DNA of 60,502 bases, from positions 1-60,502 of IMG/VR virus record IMGVR_UViG_3300013137_001181. The stretch is one strand, 5' to 3'. The notes under the pieces are model-generated. The model worked only from the letters and a program-made list of their open reading frames with translations. It was not told where the DNA came from and did no database searches. Below, in pieces: positions 57,701 to 60,502 of the stretch (position 1 is the stretch's first letter; every line of letters starts with the position of its first letter). A program made the position numbers and the translations under genes. The stretch is from a virus.

Positions 57701-59787
57701 CTACTGGGACCTCCTCAACATTAAGAGTTTATAGAGTTGAGGTTGAAGTGACCACCTCAACGCTGATTGATGCTCTGTCTACCGATCATACTGGCTTTAG
57801 CGCAGGAGCATCGCATCCAACCGCTTCAGGCGCACAACAGACATATACAGTACAGTCTGCTCTCTCTCCTGGCCTTTATCACTGGCGCGTTAGAGGAAAG
57901 GATCCGACCGGAGGTAATACATGGGGTGCGTGGAGTGATGGCGCTCATTCTGGATATAGTGATTTTTATGTTGTTATTCTAGATGCACAGACAGAAAATT
58001 CTGCGAAAGCATATATCTCCATTTTGACCATAGCTCAAGATAACTCAGCTGTCGCAAGCATATATACCACTAACTCCTACAATCAATCAACATGTGCAAA
58101 TATAAAAACAATAAATATTTATGCGTCTTCAATGAAGACAAATATTTTGTCTTCTCTTTCAGTGACGCAAAATGTCAAGATAAACATAGTCACAACTAAC
58201 ACATATGACATTTTTACTAAAATAGACGTACTCTCATCAATCGCAAAAGGAAATTCATCAAAAACAAGCGTAACTGTTGTTAGCTCCTATCCTGTTTCTG
58301 CTGTTGTAAATTTACTTAGAGTAAGCGAGAGAAAAGATTCAAGTGTAAAGACTTTTTTAATTGTAACCAATATTTATGCCAATAATTCTAAAGCAGACAT
58401 ATACGCACAATCTGCATATGGTAACACTACAAAAACAAGCATTTATACAACAAACAGTAAAAATAATAGCGTAATAATAAATGTTGTTGGTTTCATTATT
58501 CAGGGTAATAGTTCAAAGGCAAGTATTGTCGCTGTATCTTCATATAATCAAAGTTCTATTGGCGACATTTTTTCGACTGAACTTTATTCAAACAGAGCGA
58601 CCGGAAATGTGTTAAGAAGCGGAGAGAGTGTGGCAAATCAGACAAGATCAGATATTTTAGTGGCACAAATATATGCGCAATCTGCAAAACAGAGCATAGT
58701 AACAACTTCTCAGATAAACGAGTCTTCATTGGCGAATATACTTGCGAGTATATCGAAGAACAACTCTGCTCTGGCGAGTGTGATTTTCTTTGGACAATCT
58801 GCCGTTTCATCAAAGACGAACATATTGAGAGTAAATGAGATAAAAAGTGGTCAGACAAAGTCTTCTATCTCTGTGACAAATACGAAAAACAATTCTACAA
58901 AAGCCTTCATCATCGTAACATGCGTAGATGAACAGAGTGTCAAAACTTCAATTGTAGTTAGAGCAACATCTGGGAATTTTGTGATTATAAACCTGATTGC
59001 GGAATTTGCTTATAAGCACTATGGTATAGGAAATATCTTGGCTTCTGTAAATTCACACAGTCATTCAACATCAAATATTTTTGTTGAAAACAATACAGCG
59101 AATAATTCGGTGGTTGTCAACATTGTGACGAGTAATGTTTATGGTGACAATGTGAAGATGTGTCTGTCCTCTGTTATATCTAAGGATAATCAGACGATAG
59201 TTCGCGTTATCGCGGCTGGTCAGATGTCGAATTCATTAAGCGCTAATATTCTTAATAAAAACGAGACAAAAAATGATAGCGCTAAGGCATCTATTCTTTC
59301 TGTATCTACAGGTGAGAATAGTGCAAAGGTTTCAATTGTTATCTTGAACAGTCTTGATGTATCTGTCAAAACGAGCATCTGCGCGACCTTAAAAAATGAG
59401 TTTAGTATAAAATCAAATCTTCTTGTTGAGCAATCTTCTTCTGTTGATTCAAAAGCCGATATTGTTTCTATTTTAGTGTCCGACAACTACTCTAAGACAA
59501 ATATAGTGGTTGAGAATGTCTATGAGTGCGTCTCAAAAACATATATTTATGCGCATGTTTTGGTAGACAATTACACGACAGTAGACATACTTAGGCGTGA
59601 TGAGTTGCTGTTGAATTATGTAAAGACAAATATAGTTACAAAGGATATTGGTTTTAATAATAGCTCAAAGGTGATGGTGTATAGCTACATAATATATAGA
59701 GCACGACCATTTCAGACGCGAACACCTTCTATTCATGTAGATAGAGGATTGATATATGGTAAGTTAAAGGTGATTAAACTATTGTAA
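54769..59787 (+). CDS. Giant fibre / adhesin-like protein with 14-residue repeats
   Basis: 1672 codons. Residues 1-370 and 375-730 are two copies of a beta-rich domain, each opening with YWVGGSGNW (T/S)D-x4-HWA and ending N-(S/N)-SGW-(V/I)-F. Residues about 730-800 and 1075-1650 consist of roughly 40 repeats of 14 residues, consensus NSSKTNI(V/L)-x6, predicted beta-solenoid. Between them lies a fibronectin-III/Ig-like part (PTVALDSPSDAQQV, TYTVQSALSPGLYHWRVRG). It ends in a basic region (RARPFQTRTPS). Probably a long tail fibre or virion adhesin that contacts the host. Confidence 0.75.
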   Translation: MAQIYWVGGSGNWTDSENHWADSSGTAGTAGVPTNGDEVFLSCVDSDGWTITLDADVTVLGLNLNTSYDFTFAMGSYNVTVGNGGDMTSTSPGFYTESSVSLTSTGGTFTIEGGDGYASTFQVYSSFPRDVQVNCSGWEVRFGGDIGTHGITVSLFDGTFNFISDTTCGIFTCTETYGIIDLGSFSITARRFVLAQDVNIYSSSSNRVYLTENSGGDALLYTKTSQSLSVMGNWYIQGNAHFHPGVDAYFQNELHINSTIGTGEVQLFDGFEVDKFYVDSHPKTVKFEGGKTYTIDTSFNVSGTAGNLITLNNISGTTKHILSKSDGTITCDYLDISNSNATGGATWKAGANSNNTSNNSGWVFTETKTISAKARIKNINRYWVGGSGNWSDAANHWATSSGGSSGADVPTSEDDVFIDENSGFGAGGTITVDVEGVGHDLTCTSGDSYTIDNQYSLGFTGSITLESDITATGYGWTMAPDTVNETLTSAGVILPTLMIQALVATNKVTLQDNLELDNTIGFLVFYNGIFDANDHNIKAASYVCIGETGTYDSEIIMGSGTWEAMIADDEENGIFPWIMEDMDSGITITPETSTIKITDASSTQKTFLGGGKTYNNVWFTGAGTGAFRIYDGNTFNDLKVDNPPHTLLLPAEATVTVSSFTVSGSSGNLITIDSTDGATQNTLSKSAGTVNCNYLNISNSNAAGGASWRAYTSNGNTDGGNNSGWIFTGADNSIKANIVVTNLKDVSSKANILSSQAKNNNIKAFISAPGQFDNVVGADILKTSTKGVYVYVNISNNPPTVALDSPSDAQQVNDITPDLLFTGTDPNSNTIDYEVQISNDAYFADVLTYYFDASDGSILDPNSVWNNEPNAFDGSTSTDADTATAGSTSSNYLFGEGTNAPTSGGTISQVRARMYSYGRLGDAGMICTIYTNGLGESLGIVYGTTMNTVWSNYTVLSAPSGGWTWQKIKNLEVKIYHSTGTSSTLRVYRVEVEVTTSTLIDALSTDHTGFSAGASHPTASGAQQTYTVQSALSPGLYHWRVRGKDPTGGNTWGAWSDGAHSGYSDFYVVILDAQTENSAKAYISILTIAQDNSAVASIYTTNSYNQSTCANIKTINIYASSMKTNILSSLSVTQNVKINIVTTNTYDIFTKIDVLSSIAKGNSSKTSVTVVSSYPVSAVVNLLRVSERKDSSVKTFLIVTNIYANNSKADIYAQSAYGNTTKTSIYTTNSKNNSVIINVVGFIIQGNSSKASIVAVSSYNQSSIGDIFSTELYSNRATGNVLRSGESVANQTRSDILVAQIYAQSAKQSIVTTSQINESSLANILASISKNNSALASVIFFGQSAVSSKTNILRVNEIKSGQTKSSISVTNTKNNSTKAFIIVTCVDEQSVKTSIVVRATSGNFVIINLIAEFAYKHYGIGNILASVNSHSHSTSNIFVENNTANNSVVVNIVTSNVYGDNVKMCLSSVISKDNQTIVRVIAAGQMSNSLSANILNKNETKNDSAKASILSVSTGENSAKVSIVILNSLDVSVKTSICATLKNEFSIKSNLLVEQSSSVDSKADIVSILVSDNYSKTNIVVENVYECVSKTYIYAHVLVDNYTTVDILRRDELLLNYVKTNIVTKDIGFNNSSKVMVYSYIIYRARPFQTRTPSIHVDRGLIYGKLKVIKLL

Positions 59788-59796
59788 ACCAAACAG

Positions 59797-59990
59797 ATGC
59801 TAGAGACATTTGGTCTGCCAGTAATTGTCAACTACCACCAGGCTAAAGACCTAGTGGCTTGTAACTCCTTGCGGGGTTACGATTCGCAGGTTGACAACTG
59901 CAAGGCAACAGATTGGGTACGAGATTGTTGGTCTTACGCTCACACAGCAGAAAAGCTATTGACATTGATAAAAGATTTAATTAAACTGTA
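59797..59990 (+). other. Structured element resembling an IS200/IS605-type end or small RNA
   Basis: TTGTCAAC (from 59826) pairs with GTTGACAA (to 59898). Inside are CCAC-AGG/CCT-GTGG with a CTAAAGA loop and GTAAC/GTTAC. The layout CAACTACCAC...CTAAAG...GTGGCTTGTAA recalls the terminal hairpins of IS200/IS605 elements from memory. No tnpA or tnpB is present, so it would be a remnant or a passively moved element. A 64-codon frame spans it but looks non-coding. Confidence 0.4.
59959..59987 (+). promoter_or_regulatory. Possible promoter for the last fibre gene
   Basis: TTGACA 59959-59964, 17-nt spacer, TAAACT 59982-59987. A leader of about 80 nt with a T-run near 60052-60059 follows, similar in plan to the attenuator units upstream, though without a clear hairpin. 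A TATAAT at 60064-60069 is too close to the ATG to be useful except for a leaderless message. Confidence 0.45.
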
Positions 59991-60074
59991 AGTATAGAAG
60001 CATCATCGGTTAGTTATACACAATACAATGTGGATGAAGTCAATCGAAAGGTTTTTTTATTAGTATAATGAACC

Positions 60075-60502
60075 ATGGCAGACCAAAAGATTACTCAACT
60101 TAACGAGAATACAACTCCTCTTTTGACTGATTTATTGGCTATAGTTGATGACCCTTCAGGTTTAGCCTCAACCCAAAAAATAACTATCAACAATGTCTTG
60201 TCTTTTACGCCACTTCTTGCTGGCCGTTCTGGTGGTCAAGTCTTAATTGGCGGTACTGCTGTTGCCGACATTCTCAAACTTCAAGGAACATCAGGTAATG
60301 GAACATTAACCTCTCCTGCCGTTCAATTATTAGTAGGCAATAACGGGGATACTGTCGCAATGACAGTTTTAAATAATGACAACGTCGGCATCGGGACGAC
60401 GGGACCGAATAACAAGTTGCATGTTGTGGGCAATATTGAAGTTGGAGCTTCGTCTGGGACGGGTGTTAATCCAGTTATTTCTAATCCCAATAGCGTTGCA
60501 AA
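60075..60502 (+). CDS. Tail fibre protein, N-terminal part (runs off right edge)
   Basis: ATG at 60075; 142 complete codons are visible. The opening MADQKITQLNENTTPLLTDL and VDDPSGLASTQKITINNVL is the standard N-terminus of a phage tail-fibre family. NVGIGTTGPNNKLHVVGNIEV is the G-I-G-T-T-x-P-x-x-K-L-H-V repeat seen in trimeric fibres. It should bind the virion by its N-terminus and the host by its C-terminus, which is outside the window. Confidence 0.85.
   Translation, partial: MADQKITQLNENTTPLLTDLLAIVDDPSGLASTQKITINNVLSFTPLLAGRSGGQVLIGGTAVADILKLQGTSGNGTLTSPAVQLLVGNNGDTVAMTVLNNDNVGIGTTGPNNKLHVVGNIEVGASSGTGVNPVISNPNSVA

Noticed and set aside
59797-59991. 64-codon gene (MLETFGLPVIVNYHQ...)
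   Set aside because: The frame covers nested inverted repeats from end to end, has no Shine-Dalgarno and no family match; a structured element explains the sequence better.

Overview
This window is part of the genome of a tailed double-stranded DNA bacteriophage (Caudoviricetes), most likely from an uncultivated source. It holds a phage terminase pair, portal, head-morphogenesis protein, tail fibres, lysis genes and a primase-helicase. I see no 16S/23S rRNA and no bacterial housekeeping operons. Many genes carry a consensus AGGAGGT Shine-Dalgarno, promoters are sigma70-like, and TGA is used as a stop. The host is therefore a bacterium using the standard code with canonical ribosome binding. 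I cannot name it.

Layout. (1) 1-20.5 kb, minus strand: the early/replication arm. It starts with the N-terminus of an RNA ligase at the left edge, then small proteins, a likely single-strand-binding protein, a prim-pol/DnaB-type helicase with a winged-helix replication protein, a DNA methyltransferase, an HNH endonuclease, a RadA-like ATPase with a C-terminal membrane segment and a RadC-like protein. From 11.5 to 19.6 kb follows a train of cassettes with near-identical Shine-Dalgarno leaders, many preceded by a stable hairpin. This train includes a MoxR/CobS-type AAA+ ATPase next to a CobT-like metallopeptidase/VWA protein and a membrane-anchored lytic transglycosylase. (2) 20.9-22.2 kb: the AT-rich divergent control region, with iterons, palindromes and an array of TGTCAGACA operators over a consensus promoter. 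(3) 22.5-23.0 kb: tRNA-Thr, a tRNA-like minihelix and a closed structured RNA domain. (4) 23-33.8 kb, plus strand: a regulator paralogue, RmlA, a C39-family endolysin candidate with XhlA-like and holin-like proteins, a metallophosphatase, two HIT proteins, a ParB-methyltransferase fusion and S-adenosylmethionine synthetase. (5) 33.8-44.6 kb: a sugar/glycan cassette (two GT2 enzymes, SDR epimerase, NeuB-like synthase, TIM-barrel isomerase, SpsF-like cytidylyltransferase, methyltransferase, WbqC, PIG-L deacetylase, DegT aminotransferase, two GT-B-like enzymes, GNAT). (6) 44.6-60.5 kb: TerS, TerL, portal, MuF-like protein, a virion protein gene split by a 288-nt group I intron, a glycosyltransferase-methyltransferase fusion, a 1672-residue fibre with about forty 14-residue repeats, and the start of another tail-fibre gene.

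How it fits together. The control region separates leftward early genes from rightward genes. A small Phd/YefM-like protein with a Cys-rich C-terminus is encoded inside the operator array and is the obvious candidate autoregulator. Late genes are punctuated by promoter / short leader / intrinsic terminator units directly before start codons, suggesting attenuation or antitermination. MetK sits back to back with a methyltransferase and could supply its cofactor. The sugar cassette probably makes an acidic or amino sugar for the virion, the host surface or DNA; which one cannot be read from sequence. The most unusual signals are the operator array, several large structured non-coding regions (429-800, 9307-9602, 22630-23008), the hairpin-leader cassette layout, and the group I intron.
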